64,000 nt of DNA from Owenia fusiformis. Lineage: Eukaryota > Annelida > Polychaeta > Sabellida > Oweniidae. The stretch covers positions 868,001 to 932,000 of the forward strand of contig CAIIXF020000001.1 in NCBI GenBank assembly GCA_903813345.2, read 5' to 3'. Shown one piece after another: positions 12,001-24,600 of this stretch. The notes beneath the pieces are model-generated. The model saw only the letters and a list, made by a program, of their open reading frames with translations, searched no databases and had not been told where the DNA came from. How positions within the stretch are numbered: position 1 is the stretch's first letter; the number at the start of each line of letters is the position of its first letter. Both the position numbers and the translations under genes were made by a program.

Positions 12001-12537
12001 AATTTATTTTGATACTGTACTCATTATATCTATTTTGAATAGGCTACTTTTTTATTCAGACATCTATGCCACATGAGCTGCTATTTTAGTAGTTTACCTC
12101 CAAGGCATCCCTAACAATTGACAAATCTGGATTGGATAAGAGCATCACAAGACCACCAAACAGGACATCATCCTGTAAAACACATAAAATCAACTATATC
12201 TAACTGCTTAAGTTTTCTGTTTCAGTAGTAATTAACAAGCAATCATGCATTAAATAGAGTCAAAACACCTAGAACAGTCATGTTATATTACATTTGGCTA
12301 CAGCTACACATTTAATTGGACATTTTATGTCCACAAAATGATTTGTTTCAACATTCAAATATCATGACTACTCCAATTTTAGTTTTTCATTGTTCATTGG
12401 CTTTTATAATTTTAATCTTCATTGTTAGATGATGAATAATTTGATACCCAAATACTTACATGGATGACAAGATGTCTGCCTTGTTCTGACTTTGCCATGT
12501 TCTTCACTAAGTCAAGGGCTTTGTTAGATCCCTCCAT
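9040..12537 (-). CDS. ARMC1: Armadillo repeat-containing protein 1
   Basis: Eight coding exons join in phase: complement of 12460-12537, 12098-12172, 11786-11877, 11330-11428, 10847-10943, 10405-10521, 9884-9958 and 9040-9234. They give 275 aa (human 282). The N-terminal half is the armadillo-like region ('LSNPDLSIVRDALETLLML'). The C-terminal half is the HMA-like fold: 'VLIRVKGVISVT' against human 'LLKIKGVISFT', then 'AIASTETMSAEQVV' against 'AIASTKVMKAQQVV'. The tail 'DDDSPVKEK...NFISNSLYW' matches human 'EDESPTKEQ...NFLSRSFYW'. ARMC1 is a cytosolic and mitochondrial-surface protein that controls mitochondrial distribution. The ATG at 12537 aligns with the human start region; the exon continues upstream to a splice acceptor near 12622, so a 5' UTR exon is expected farther upstream. 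Two residues (NY) after the usual YW end come from a tandem repeat. It is head to head with MTFR. Confidence 0.95.
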
Positions 12538-12622
12538 TATGCTGTATTCAGTGTTGGCTGGTGTGTCTAGTATAATGCTCTTGTCTATTTCTTGTATGTA
12601 GTCTGTAGTAATGTTGTGGCCC

Positions 12623-13129
12623 TGCAATAATACACATTATAATACACTGTCACTGACCATTAAATATACCACATCATGTTTAACTATCTTCTTGTAATGT
12701 TAATCTTGTCTCTCTTGCAGTATGCTTAAAATCCAATCAATATTTCTCTGTAATGAGTTAAATGAACCAAATAATCTGGTGCAGGATTCTTGGACGTATC
12801 CACTTTTCAACCAAGCACTTGGATGTACTATATGAGCCAGTGATGTTATGATGAGAGAATATAAAAGGATAATACAGTATACGTGAACTCCATTCAATTT
12901 AATAGCAGCAGGCTGATTTACTGCATCGCCCCTTCACAGAGACACCAGCTGCAAATGAGGACAACCCCATCAACCCCGTGGCCACTATGTCACCATACTA
13001 TGGATCCCAAATACAATAGAGCAGTACACTGAACAGTCCCTAAGGCTAAGTGCTCCCCCAAGGGATCAACTCCACAAAGGGTCATTCAGATACCTCATCT
13101 CCCTCACCAGCTCCTGCAACTCCTGTGAC
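12623..13129. other. Upstream/first intron of ARMC1, nothing recognised
   Basis: No coding match or structured element is seen. The stretch lies between the first ARMC1 coding exon and the 66-bp minisatellite, and probably is 5' UTR intron. Confidence 0.4.
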
Positions 13130-13502
13130 ATACTGCAGAGCCAATTGCCTGTTGTCTCAAGCCAACCTCCTACCACACAAGGCTGGAATGACACACACTG
13201 CAGAGCCAATTGCACTGTTGTCCCAAGCCAACCTTCTATCACACAAGGCTGGAATGACACACACTGCAGAGCCAATTGCACTGGTGTCCCAAGCCAACTT
13301 TCTATCACACAAGGCTGGAATGACACACACTGCAGAGCCAATTGCACTGATGGTCCAAGCCAACCTTCTATCACACAAGGCTGGAATGACACACACTGCA
13401 GAGCCAATTGCACTGGTGTCCCAAGCCAACCTTCTATCACACAAGGCTGGAATGACACACACTGCAGAGCCAATTGCACTGGTGTCCCAAGCCAACCTTC
13501 TA
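13130..13502. repeat. 66-bp minisatellite, left part
   Basis: About 5.5 copies of a 66-bp unit containing 'CACACAAGGCTGGAATGACA' and 'CTGCAGAGCCAATTGCACTG'. Because 66 is a multiple of three, several frames on both strands stay open; these are not genes. The array continues at 14330-14495 after an inserted element. Confidence 0.9.
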
Positions 13503-14329
13503 CTACTTTTTTCAAGGCCTGACTGCGTCGCTAACATGCTAAATATAAGAGTTAGCTGATGTTTGGGAGTCTGACTTACCTTCTAAAGGTTAGAACCCGA
13601 ATCTTAATGAAACCATATCACCTTTGTTGCGTCGATGATGATGCATAAACATAGCATTTGATAGAAATTAGCGTAAATGCTTTTCCGACTTTTTCATTTT
13701 TCATCAATGTTGACTTCCGGGAAGGCGTTGTAGTTATCACGAAATAACGCATTGACCCTTGAACTTTACTTTGTTGACGTGTCAACCAAGCATGTCTGGT
13801 GTGAAAATTAAAAGAATATTAAGCAATGTTCTACATCTGCCAAGCTAAGTGAAGTAGTCAATATTTAAAATTACCAATTTCAAGTGAAGTACGCAACGAA
13901 GGAAACTGCGTGATCTACACTCCCACTATTGGTTTGAATGAAATGCTACGTAGAAATATGAGCCGTCTGCTGTATTAGTCGATTAATAGAGTAAGACCTG
14001 TTGGTGACGCTTTATAATTTAGACCAAAACATTGAAGAACAAACGAACCTGTAAATCTTGAAAACAACAAACAAATATTCGGTTTTCACATATGTTCGGT
14101 AATTTTTCGTATTGAAACTTCCGGAACTTACAAGGAAATCATTCATTTTCTCGATCCATGATTTACCTCTTGGATGTTGTGGCAAATGCTCCATGGTTGA
14201 CGGAACAAAGGTGATATGGTTTCATTAAGATTCGGGTTCTAACCTTTAGAAGGTAAGTCAGACTCCCAAACGTCAGCTAACTCTTATATTTAGCATGTTA
14301 GCGACGCAGTCAGGCCTTGAAAAAAGTAG
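13503..14329. mobile_element. TA-flanked TIR element (827 bp) inserted in the minisatellite
   Basis: Inverted ends of 126 bp (13503-13628 and 14204-14329) begin CTACTTTTTTCAAGG and differ at about one base. A TA dinucleotide flanks each side. Neighbouring minisatellite units give the empty site (CTTCTATCTATCACAC), confirming a TA duplication. The interior holds a minus-strand frame of 60 codons (14012-14194, 'MEHLPQHPRGKSW') followed by a GTAAG-type donor, perhaps a transposase or captured-exon relic. TA targeting suggests Tc1/mariner-type mobilisation (inference). The near-identical arms suggest a young insertion. Confidence 0.85.
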
Positions 14330-14495
14330 TATCTATCACACAAGGCTGGAATGACACACACTGCAGAGCCAATTGCACTGGTGTCCCAAGTCAACCTTCT
14401 ATCTATCACACAAGGCTGGAATGACACACACTGCAGAGCCAATTACAGTTGCACTGGTGTCCCAAGCCAACCTTCTATCCATCACACAAGGCTGG
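14330..14495. repeat. 66-bp minisatellite, right part
   Basis: Continuation of the array at 13130-13502, about 2.5 units, with small length variants ('TTCTATCTATCACAC'). Confidence 0.85.
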
Positions 14496-15129
14496 TTTGT
14501 TAGGCTACACGATCTTTACTTTTATTGGCTGTTTGTTACGATGTGACATAATTTGAGAGACGAACAACATCGGACATTGCCGAAAATTACCGAAACACTC
14601 CATTATCTTTACACTCTGTAAATGTCCCAGGAAAATTTGATTTACAGCGTCAATAATTGATATCATGCAACCATTCAAACTAATACATAAAGAAGAGATT
14701 ACAGGGTAAATATTGATCAATCAATGTCTGACACAGACAGATGGAAAAAATGAAGGTCAGTACGAGGGTCATATTTTTGATGTAGCATTTTTGGCTTGTG
14801 TCTTATCTTCCCATTTATCCTTTGAGCCTACTACCAATAGGGGCTGGATCTGGCTCCGGATATGTGAATTCTCAAAATATTCAGTCTATTGGATATAGGC
14901 CTAGACGTAGATAGGCTATTCAAATTTCAAACAACCTGACCATAAAAAATGCATAAAAAATGCAAAATCAATGAAAGAAAAAATGTTCAAACTGACCAAT
15001 GAAATTTGATTATTGGATAGACAGTATTTAACTTACCTTAGTTCTTCTGTTCAATAGTTTGAACGTCAGTCAGTTATAGATATTTAGCTAAATTTGTAAT
15101 GAAAAATACGACGAACTTTAATTTTTTGA

Positions 15130-15260
15130 AAATCCCACTTCCGGTTGAGTATTTTAATTTCATTGGCTAAAACTTTTTGTTGCGAGATCTGATTGGCTTC
15201 GAGAAGCTGAGCGCCACCTTCAGTGATTATTCTAAACCAAAACTAGATTTAAAAATGGTA
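15130..15260. promoter_or_regulatory. Probable bidirectional ARMC1/MTFR promoter
   Basis: An ETS/GABP-type site (ACTTCCGGT, 15137-15145) and two inverted CCAAT boxes (ATTGG at 15162 and 15192) lie close together between the two divergent genes. They are followed by a possible untranslated first exon ending at a GTAAGT donor near 15257. ETS plus CCAAT is common in TATA-less promoters of nuclear genes for mitochondrial proteins. The start sites themselves are inferred. Confidence 0.5.
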
Positions 15261-15612
15261 AGTTAGAGGAAATTTCTTATATTTCATCGTGAAATTTGAC
15301 TGATATAATTCACATACACAATATCCCTGATAAAGTATATATCTCTAACTGCATTTTTGATTCTTCGTGTTAGATTTTACATCACCTTTTTGACATTTTG
15401 CACTGAATTTCTATTTCAATCTTCAATTCACTTTCGACTCATCTTGCATTTAAAAATTTCAGATAGGCCTACTCTAGGGTCTATGCAATGTCTAGGCTAA
15501 TAATTATAGTTTCAGATAATTGGACTGAAATAGCTGAAGTACCTAGTGTAGTGTAGATAGGCCTGTGATCAACCAGTTTTTGACATTAAACAGTTTGAGG
15601 AGTTCCAGTTTG

Positions 15613-18600
15613 ATGGATCTAATAGACCTCATACGAATGATTCTTGACATGGTTGGATTAGATCTGTTTGAAATGGTAAGTATTTCAAGAATTTTAACTC
15701 TACATAACATTTACAATACGCCTGTCTAAAGACCAGATGTCTGTTAGTTTGGTAGAGTAACATTAGATACATGTATAACTGGATGTGTTTAGTTACCTTC
15801 TTCTAAGGCCACTATTGGCTAGAGACTAGAGCCGACTAGAGTAAGTGTTTAGAATTCAGAAAAATCTTCGCTGATGACACAACGATCTACCCATGCCATA
15901 CCTGACACCATCAAACTATACAAGAAGACATACATGTACATAATGTAAATTGTAATAAATCGCCGGGCCCTCTCTCTGAACAAATACGTGGTAGCGTGGC
16001 TAGGGTCGGGAATATTATGAAACTAAACTCTATACTTGGTCTTTAATTGAGTCAATCAAATTATTTGCTTGGTCATTAACGGAAATTTGGAATAATATAA
16101 TACGGGAAGGTATTGCCATCTTTAAATGACAAACTGGACCAAAATAGTGCTTACTGTGGAAGGGGGTGATTGCAATAAAAAATGATTGAAATTGAAACTT
16201 AAACACAACTTGCCCCTACGTATTCTCAACAGATTGCAAATGTGAGCTTGATATGACCCCTTAAATATATGGATTTTAAATGAAGATGAAACAATCTGTT
16301 GAAAATAAACTTAGACCAAATTGACCACCTTTACGCAAAACAACAGACAAAGAAATTAGATTATAAAGTTTAATGATGATATAAATCTAATATGTAAGAT
16401 ATAATGTGAAAGATGATATATTTATAAATGAATATTTACATAATCAATGAGTGTCACGAAGTTACGAATAAGAAACTGTTTCTCACAACAGGACCGATCT
16501 TATTTAACTTACTCTTGATTTAAAGCAAAACTCACTTATCCATTCTTCCCTAATCCATCTCTACCTGGCACACAATGAACCAATCTATCTCATAACAGCA
16601 CCAAACATATCTACAGTGACCACTGACAACTTAACCTAATGGAACGCTTAGCAATAATAGTCATCTTTGATCAAACTGAACAAGGTAGAAAAAAGCAACT
16701 AAACTAAAGTTCAGAACACCAACAGAACATGAACAAGAAGAATACTTAATAGCGAAACCCTGCTTGAGATGCTGCCATGAGTGGGTGTGGTCTGTGTCCC
16801 TGCACGTTCACACGGTCTGGAATACACGAATCTTGCGTCTCCTTAAACAGCTTTACGAATTTGTTACGAAAGTCTTGCGTTAATTAAAATAGTTCACAGG
16901 AATTCGGCTATACTCTGACATATATTCATCCCACACAAAATGATAAATCTGCAACCAAAGTCTATTTTATATCAGTTCTTCACAAGCATATCCAGATCGG
17001 CCCCCATCTTAGCAGTCCATTGATGTTTCTCTTTACTAGCAGGCAATTCCTATCATCTCAAACTTAATCCAAAACTATCACAATGCATTATTTCTAGTTT
17101 CAAAGATCTTGTTCCCTTGTCAGTTCCAAACTTCAGACTTTCAGACTAACTTAACACCTACTGTTAAACAATATGAAGCCTTTACCAGGATGCTATTGGT
17201 CGGCTCTCTGGCTAGCTAAATAACCTTGAAATTTGATTGGCTAAAGATTTAAAAACACATGTAGACTGATGCTCTATAGTACTGCCTAGCCTTAACATGT
17301 TAACTCAAATATCTCCCAATGAAATGTAATGCAACAAAAATTAAAGTAAAATATAAAAGACATGATGAAATAAAATAGTAATGAGCCAGGATCATTACAA
17401 AATGAACTCATCATCTGGTCAAATAAATGGCTTCTTCGGCTTAAATTCAATTCCATCAAATGTAAAGTCCTTCATCTGGGGAACAACAATTAGCATAAAT
17501 ACACACTTACTGTAACTATGAACCATTGGAGTAAATTACCAAAGAAAGAATGAGACCTTGGCGTGACCATTTTGAAAAGTTGAAAGCCCATGACGTGACC
17601 ATAGATCAGGAAATATCCAACTGTGTTAACAAAGCCAATAAGATCTTGGGTGCAATCAAAAGAACATTCTCAAATAAAGATGCAGACATATTCCTTCCCC
17701 TATACGCAACCCTAGTCCGTCCCCACCTGGAATACTGCAGGGTAGCCCAGAATCCCAGATATCAAATGGACTTTAATAAGATCGAGAAAATCAGAGTCAA
17801 GCCACCAAACTCATCACTGGCATGACTGACCTACCCTAGGCTATGCAGAGCGATTAAAACTCTATCTATTCGGATTGCCAATGACATACAGGAGGAAAAA
17901 GTGAGATTTCATCCAAGTGTATAAAAAATGAATTGCCAAAGACACTATAGAATCATCCCACTTTTTTACCCCAAGTCAAACCAATACAAGAGGCCAGATG
18001 TGATCTTGCCCTCACACAAGGGTTGTTCAGTCAGCGCATAGTACAAAACTGGAACAACCTTCCAGAAAATGTAGTCTCGTCAAGTTTTTTTTTTTAGTTT
18101 TTTTATACATTATCAATTTATTTCATCATAATCATGTTTTACAAGAATGGCAATTGCCAATCACTTATAAAGCATTATAGGCTAAGCTAGAAAATACATA
18201 ATTTAATTACAAATGTAAATGCATGTAATATGGAAGAATAGCAGCAATTTGGATAAGAAATGGGAAATAGGACAGGCTGGGGTCATGTGTCATAGTCTCA
18301 GTGAGGGAATAGTAGGCATAGTTAATACTTGCTTGGAGGGTCCCATAGAGAATTATGATTATGTTAAGAGTTCTCCAGTAAAAAATTGGCAACAAGAGCA
18401 AAAAGTTCATTATTTTGTGCCAGCGATAAATCGTCACTGCCATGTTTCAGAAAATCTATAAATTGGCTTTTGTTCCTTATAGCTAAAGGCTTGTAAGTCT
18501 CTACAAGTGCAAGAAAAGTGTTCCTATTTTGTGCTTTATTTGGACAATAAAAGAATAAATGTTTTGGAGTTTCAGGCACACCACAAGCGCAGTTTGGTGT

Positions 18601-21600
18601 TTCAATATAAGTAAAATTATGGCCATATAGCTGAGCTTTAGTGAGCAAGTCAACTCTGAATCTATTGAGAATTATTTCTTGATTTCTTTTTAACTTTAAT
18701 TTAGTAGTTGGTAAAAAGGAGGGCTTAGGGATTTTATTTTTTTGTAAGTTATTGAAGCTGGTAATTGTTTTGCTTTCTCGAATATACTTTGGTAGCTTAT
18801 TCCAGTGGGAGATAGCATTGAGGACAGAAGAGTTTCTAAATTTGGTTGAGCTTTTGGCAGGTATTTTGAAATCAGGATTTGATCGGAGTTCTCGGGGATT
18901 TTGAATCCTCAGAGGTTCAAAGATGTCTTTCACATAGCTTGGAGTGAGATTATTTTTAACTCTAAACATGAATTTATTTATTTGCATTGAGTGTATTCTT
19001 TACCTTAATTGAACTACTACCATGTAAACATCCACTGCATATAAGAGCAGCTTGATAGAATAATTTATTTAATATGTTAAGGAAACTTTGAGTAGAGGAA
19101 TCGTAGAGTATTGCGCCATATTCAAAGTGTGGTCGAATGAAAGACATGAAAATTGTTTCGAGGACATTGGAATTTAGTTTCTTTTGCAGTGATCTGAGAG
19201 GATTCAGGAGCTTGTTTACTTTGTTTCTTATGGCAATTATATGTTGTTTGTTAGACATGTGCTCATCAAAGGTATAGCCTAAATGTTTATGCGATGTTTC
19301 CCTTTTTATTAAAGCATTATTCATAAAGGAATTGTTCACTTGGCCAAGTTTAATTCTGGAATTATGAAAAATTATTTCGACACTTTTTTCAGGTTTAAAG
19401 TTGAGTTTCCATTTAATAGACCATGATTCAATTCTTTCTATTGCTTGGGTTACTTTGTTATCAATTTCTGAAGGATTTTTAGTACTAAACGGGAAGTATA
19501 TAGACGTATCATCTGCATATATAAAGCAATCGGTATTCATATTATCGGGTAGGTCGTTTATATATAGTAAGAAGACAAGGGGCCCTAGTATTGATCCTTG
19601 TGGCACTCCACTTTTGATAGCATGTGTTTGTGATAAAGATGAGGATCCTGAAATGTTCACTCTGACTCTTCTTTCATAAAGATAAGATTTAAGGAGATTT
19701 AGAACTTGTCCCTGCAGACCATATGATTTTGATTTAAGTAGTAGAAGATTGTGAGGTACGCAGTCAAAGGCTAAGGCAATATCAAGAAGTATTACATACC
19801 CAGCGAAGCATTTGTATTGAAGTCAATGGAGCTGAAGGTCGGCTATATATTCCTGTATAGCTGCCAAACCTTTTACCATGACAATCTTATGACGTCATCG
19901 GGACGTCATGTTTCATTTCTTCCTAATTTCACTCGCACACAGACACGTGGCGTCATTGATATAACGTAGCCATGATATAAAAGTATGTAATACAACAGTT
20001 ATGTCCGTATCATTGAATATATGCCTTCGGTCTGTCGTAATATAACCCTTGCAAGCTCGGGCTATATTGGTGACAGACCTTAGGCATATATTCAATGATA
20101 GGGACATAACTGCTAAAAAGAGCTTTAACTCCCTTACCTTGATCAAGATTTGATTGGATAAGATGTTCAATGGCAACAAGTTGGGATTGGGTAATGTGAC
20201 CCGGCAAGTTCAACGCCTAATACTACCCAGATAGGCTAGGACGACCAGTTCACACTTTACACTAGGTTTCTATTTAAATTTTTTGTTCAATGTTTGAGTT
20301 TGCAGATATTCAAGTTGAGAACATTTTGACAAATGGTAGAAATGGATAGGTAGAAACAAGTACAAAACTGCAAGTATATTGATAGATTGACATTTATTGA
20401 ACATGCAACTCTAAAACAATCAGAATGGATTGTAGGCAGTGTATGCTGTAGTTTTGTAGTAAATCTAACATTGTGTTGTAAGTTGACAGTCTACAATTGT
20501 TCTCTTTTCACCTATAATTTCAGCCTCAACCTGTATGGACTGTTGGTAGACAAAGAGATGGAATGTCTCCTCGTTATCATAATATTGTTCGTAGAATTGG
20601 AAGTGCTCTACCTATAGAGGGAGCAAAAAGGATACATATACAGGTAATACTTTCAAAACAGTCTTCATTATCTCCTATATCAAAAAGTTTTATTCAACCC
20701 AACATTTTTTTGACTTTTTTTGATTCCCGGTTCTGGCAAGACTTACTTTGCTTGTTTGTGTAAAAGTACTTCGGGTTGTTTGATTGAGTGATCCACAACT
20801 TGTAAAAAGGCTGTGGTGTGTACTTGTACATGTCTATGTATCATGTGTTTGAGTGCACATAAAAGAACACAGGACTCCTTTCAATTATGATGATGTGTTA
20901 ATTATGACTTTATATGTATACTGGATATACTCAAGAGGTATAGCACTCCTCCATTGTTGGTGAACAATAAAATACAATACAATATTAATACAATATGATA
21001 CAATACAATACAATTGAATGCAATACAATACATTATACAATACACTGGGTCAGAATTGAAGCATAGATTTTCTTGACCATATTAGGAAAGAGAATGTTAG
21101 ATTTTAATATTTTTGTTCACCACATATCCACATTCAAATAAAAAGCTGTCCAATGAACAATACTGACAGTTAGACTGATTCTTTTGCAGAAGAGTTTAGT
21201 TGGGTATAAACAAGAGCCAAAAGCCATAGCAGAGAGATGTCCAAACTTGGGTGACCTTAGTTGGGTGATGAAATACAATGGAGACAGCTGCATTGTCGTC
21301 AAGTAAGCCTTCTTTGATACATAAATGCAAAAACATAAAAAGAATAACTTACCACACCAAATTAGCAATAACAGCTAATAGAATTGATTCTCAATTGTTG
21401 TGATGTGTAATGAAATTGAATTAAAACTATAGATATCAAGCAAATCGTGACATGAAATATGTGTGAATTCAAGTCAACTTGTTAACTGAGTCCTATTTTC
21501 AAAGTGTATAGCAGGCATGTTCTGTTTATCTGTTTCACTTATAAAGCACTACATTAAGATTGTTAATCAAATTTTTATTGTAAATAGGGGGACTGAATTT

Positions 21601-24600
21601 GACAGAGATGATAGTTCATCATTTGGGGATGATACATTATTAAATGAGGAGCCCCTGAGATGCTCCACTCCCCTGAACCAGACCACTGACTCCACTGTTT
21701 ACCACACACCAGATGTTAAAGCCATGGAGAAGATCAGTCAGCTTGAAGATGAGCTTGCCAAGATGAGAGCCCAGATTGCTAGTATTGTAATGGCTCAAGA
21801 ACAGAGCACTGTTACTCCAAGTAAGTAGCTATCTCTATAGTGAGGCCTTTTGACAGGATGTAAACATATTTTTAATAAGTGACATGTAATAGCATAAATC
21901 ATGTGTTTTCACATTTCCAATAATGTAGCATGTAAATTTCACATTTTCAACAGGGTAGCATGTGATTTTCACATTTTCATCAAGGTAGCATGCAATTTTC
22001 ACATTTTCAACATGCTTGGTTGAAGACTTCTGCCTCAAATGTTGAGTGCTCAGAATCCCCTGATATTTACTAAATTGCAGAAATATTTTATTTTTGTATC
22101 AACTCTTTGGTAAAATTCTTGTCATTGATTTATATCATACCACGGAATAAACAGGAATTCTATTTCACTGATATTTACTTCTAGGTGTCGCTGACAATTC
22201 ACATATAGGAGCTGCTGGGCCGACTGTTCCACCACCACCACCAGCGCCACCTATGGGTGGTCCCCCACCACCCCCTCCTCCTCCTCCCCCAATGCTGGCC
22301 CTACCCACAAAGTCCATCAATGATATCATCAGAGAGGTAAGCACAAATAATGTTTGTATTTAACGTAAGGCTGTACATTTCTTAGAGTCAGTTGTCAGGT
22401 TGTCTTTCTGTCAGTTTCAAATATGTTGATCAGATTGGAACTAGGAGATGTAGTTATTATATAATATTTTTGTTTTCATCATCAAATAAACAAATCAAAT
22501 TCATGTCTGCTATTTTAAACAAAATCTAGTTCATGGTTCTATTGAAAAAGTTCTGCAGTTAAGTTTTCCAGGTTCTGAAGTAATGGATGATTTGCGATCA
22601 CCGGATGGATTCTATCTTGTAGTTGACGTCACAATTAGGTCACTCTGCTATAGCTGTTTGATTTTGAGAGATTATCTTCTGTATTTCGTGCTTTATTGAT
22701 TTATACCTGAATTCTCATTGGTCAATTCTATATGATTTCAGAACAAAGCCAAGTCAGGTGGTGCAGCTGGCAGTTCAAACACAAAGCCCCAGGCATCATT
22801 GCCAAATATGAGTGATGTTCTTAAAGGATTAGGAAAAGTCAAATTAAACAGAGTCAAAAGGTTTGTTTGTATTCCCGCTATGTTACTTCTGCTCAGAAGT
22901 GGCACATCCTTATTTGGATTAAGATTGCTCAGTTTGTGTTAAAATACATGAGATCAAAGTGAACCTTATTTTATGAACCACCCTCATACATTAAAAATTC
23001 CTGATGTGACAGGAAGTAAAATTAGTTAAAGAACCCATCAACTTCTTAGTACTACTTCGTTCAATGAATTAGTTTAAGATTTATTCTGGTTGAATATTGG
23101 GATAAATGGTAAATGTCAACTCAACAAAATTACTGTTTACTGTTATGCATGGAATAGACTTTCTGGTTGAGCAGTTTGTGTTTTACTTAGAGGCTGAGTT
23201 ATAGTTTTGTGAAAAAATCAATGTGGTTGATATTGTAGGTCCCCAGGAGGAACACCACTGCGCCAGAAACCACTCATTTCTGACTCGAGCGATCCAGCCT
23301 CTATGATCGCCGCAGCTCTCAAGAAAAGGTTTGCCTCCCAAAGACGTCTAGCAACTCCACCATCCACTCCAGAGCAAGATAAAGAAAACAGTGCAAATGG
23401 GTTCTCCCCATTAGCGTCCCCAACACATATTGCAGTGAAAAGTGCCATGGTATGAACAAAAACCTCATTATTCAGTTATTATCCCATCGAACGAAGTTCG
23501 GAGGGATATAGGGAACGCCTCCGTCCGTCCGTACGTACGTCCGTCCGTCCGTCCGTCCGTCCGTACGTCCGTCCGTCCGTACATACGTCCTTCCGTCCGT
23601 CCGTCCGGGCAATAACTCAAATACTGTTGGCCCGATTTTGTTCATTTTTTGTTCACATATACCCTATGGGGGTAGAAGTTCTGCTCGAAAGCCGATTTTC
23701 AAAATGGCTGCTCATTTCAAAATGGCGGCCATTTTATTGCCGAATTTACAGTAATTTAGGTGCAATATGTAAAACTGTAATAGCAATATGTTTTAGATGT
23801 AAAAAATTGTATAGGACATTAATAAAGCTAAAAATGTAGATATTAAAGAAGCACATGGCAGCCATCTTGAAAAATGGCGGTCTTAACTCGTTATTTTACG
23901 ATTTTTGCTGTAACTCGAAAAGTAGTGGAGCGATTTTGTTCATATTTGGTATGTGAATACTATAAACATTGCACACTGTCTAAAGACACTTTTAGTAGAA
24001 GGCGGCCGTTTTGAAAAATGGCCTCCATTTTGAAAAATGGCTGCCATTTTAACGTATTTTACTATAACTCGAAAAGTAGTGGAGCGATTTTGTCCATATT
24101 TGGTATGTGAATACTATAAGCATGACACACTGTCCTATGACACTTTTGGAAGAAGGCAGTCATTTTTCAAAATGGCCGCCATTTTAACGTATTTTACTAT
24201 AACTCGAAAAGTAGTGGAGCGATTTTGTTTATATTTGGTATGTGAATACTATAAGCACGGCACACTGTCTAATGGCACTTTTGGTAGAAGGTGGCCATTT
24301 TGAAAAATGGCCGCCATTTTTGCTATATCCTTTGTTTGTAAAAATGCCATCCATGGCTGTTCGATGGGATTCGCTACGCTTTGGCGTTGCCGTTGTTCTG
24401 GTTAGTCTTTGTAATTGTAAGACAATTGCACTTTCATTATTATTATGCCACCACCAAGAAGTGGTGACACATTGTTATGGTCTCAGTTTTTTTGTGGCGC
24501 TAGTTGGTGATTGGTGGGTGGCGGGTGGAGGTTGGTGTCTGTAAAAAATTCTTAAAACTTCTTATAACTTAACAAATACTGTTTAGACTGACTGAATTTT

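Noticed and set aside
13050-13559. Long open frames on both strands (126-169 codons)
   Set aside because: They follow a 66-bp minisatellite whose length is a multiple of three, so frames stay open without coding; the peptide repeats exactly with the unit.
16452-17398. Possible solo LTR in MTFR intron 1 (TGTCACGAAG to ATCATTACA)
   Set aside because: The TG..CA limits are suggestive, but I find no target duplication, primer site or second copy.
20010-20213. Coding frames in repeat R2 (also at 37530-37808)
   Set aside because: The same frame appears in both repeat copies and crosses a palindrome; no protein family matches.
23520-23607. CRISPR-like or regulatory array of CCGT units
   Set aside because: Simple tetranucleotide microsatellite inside a dispersed repeat of an animal genome.
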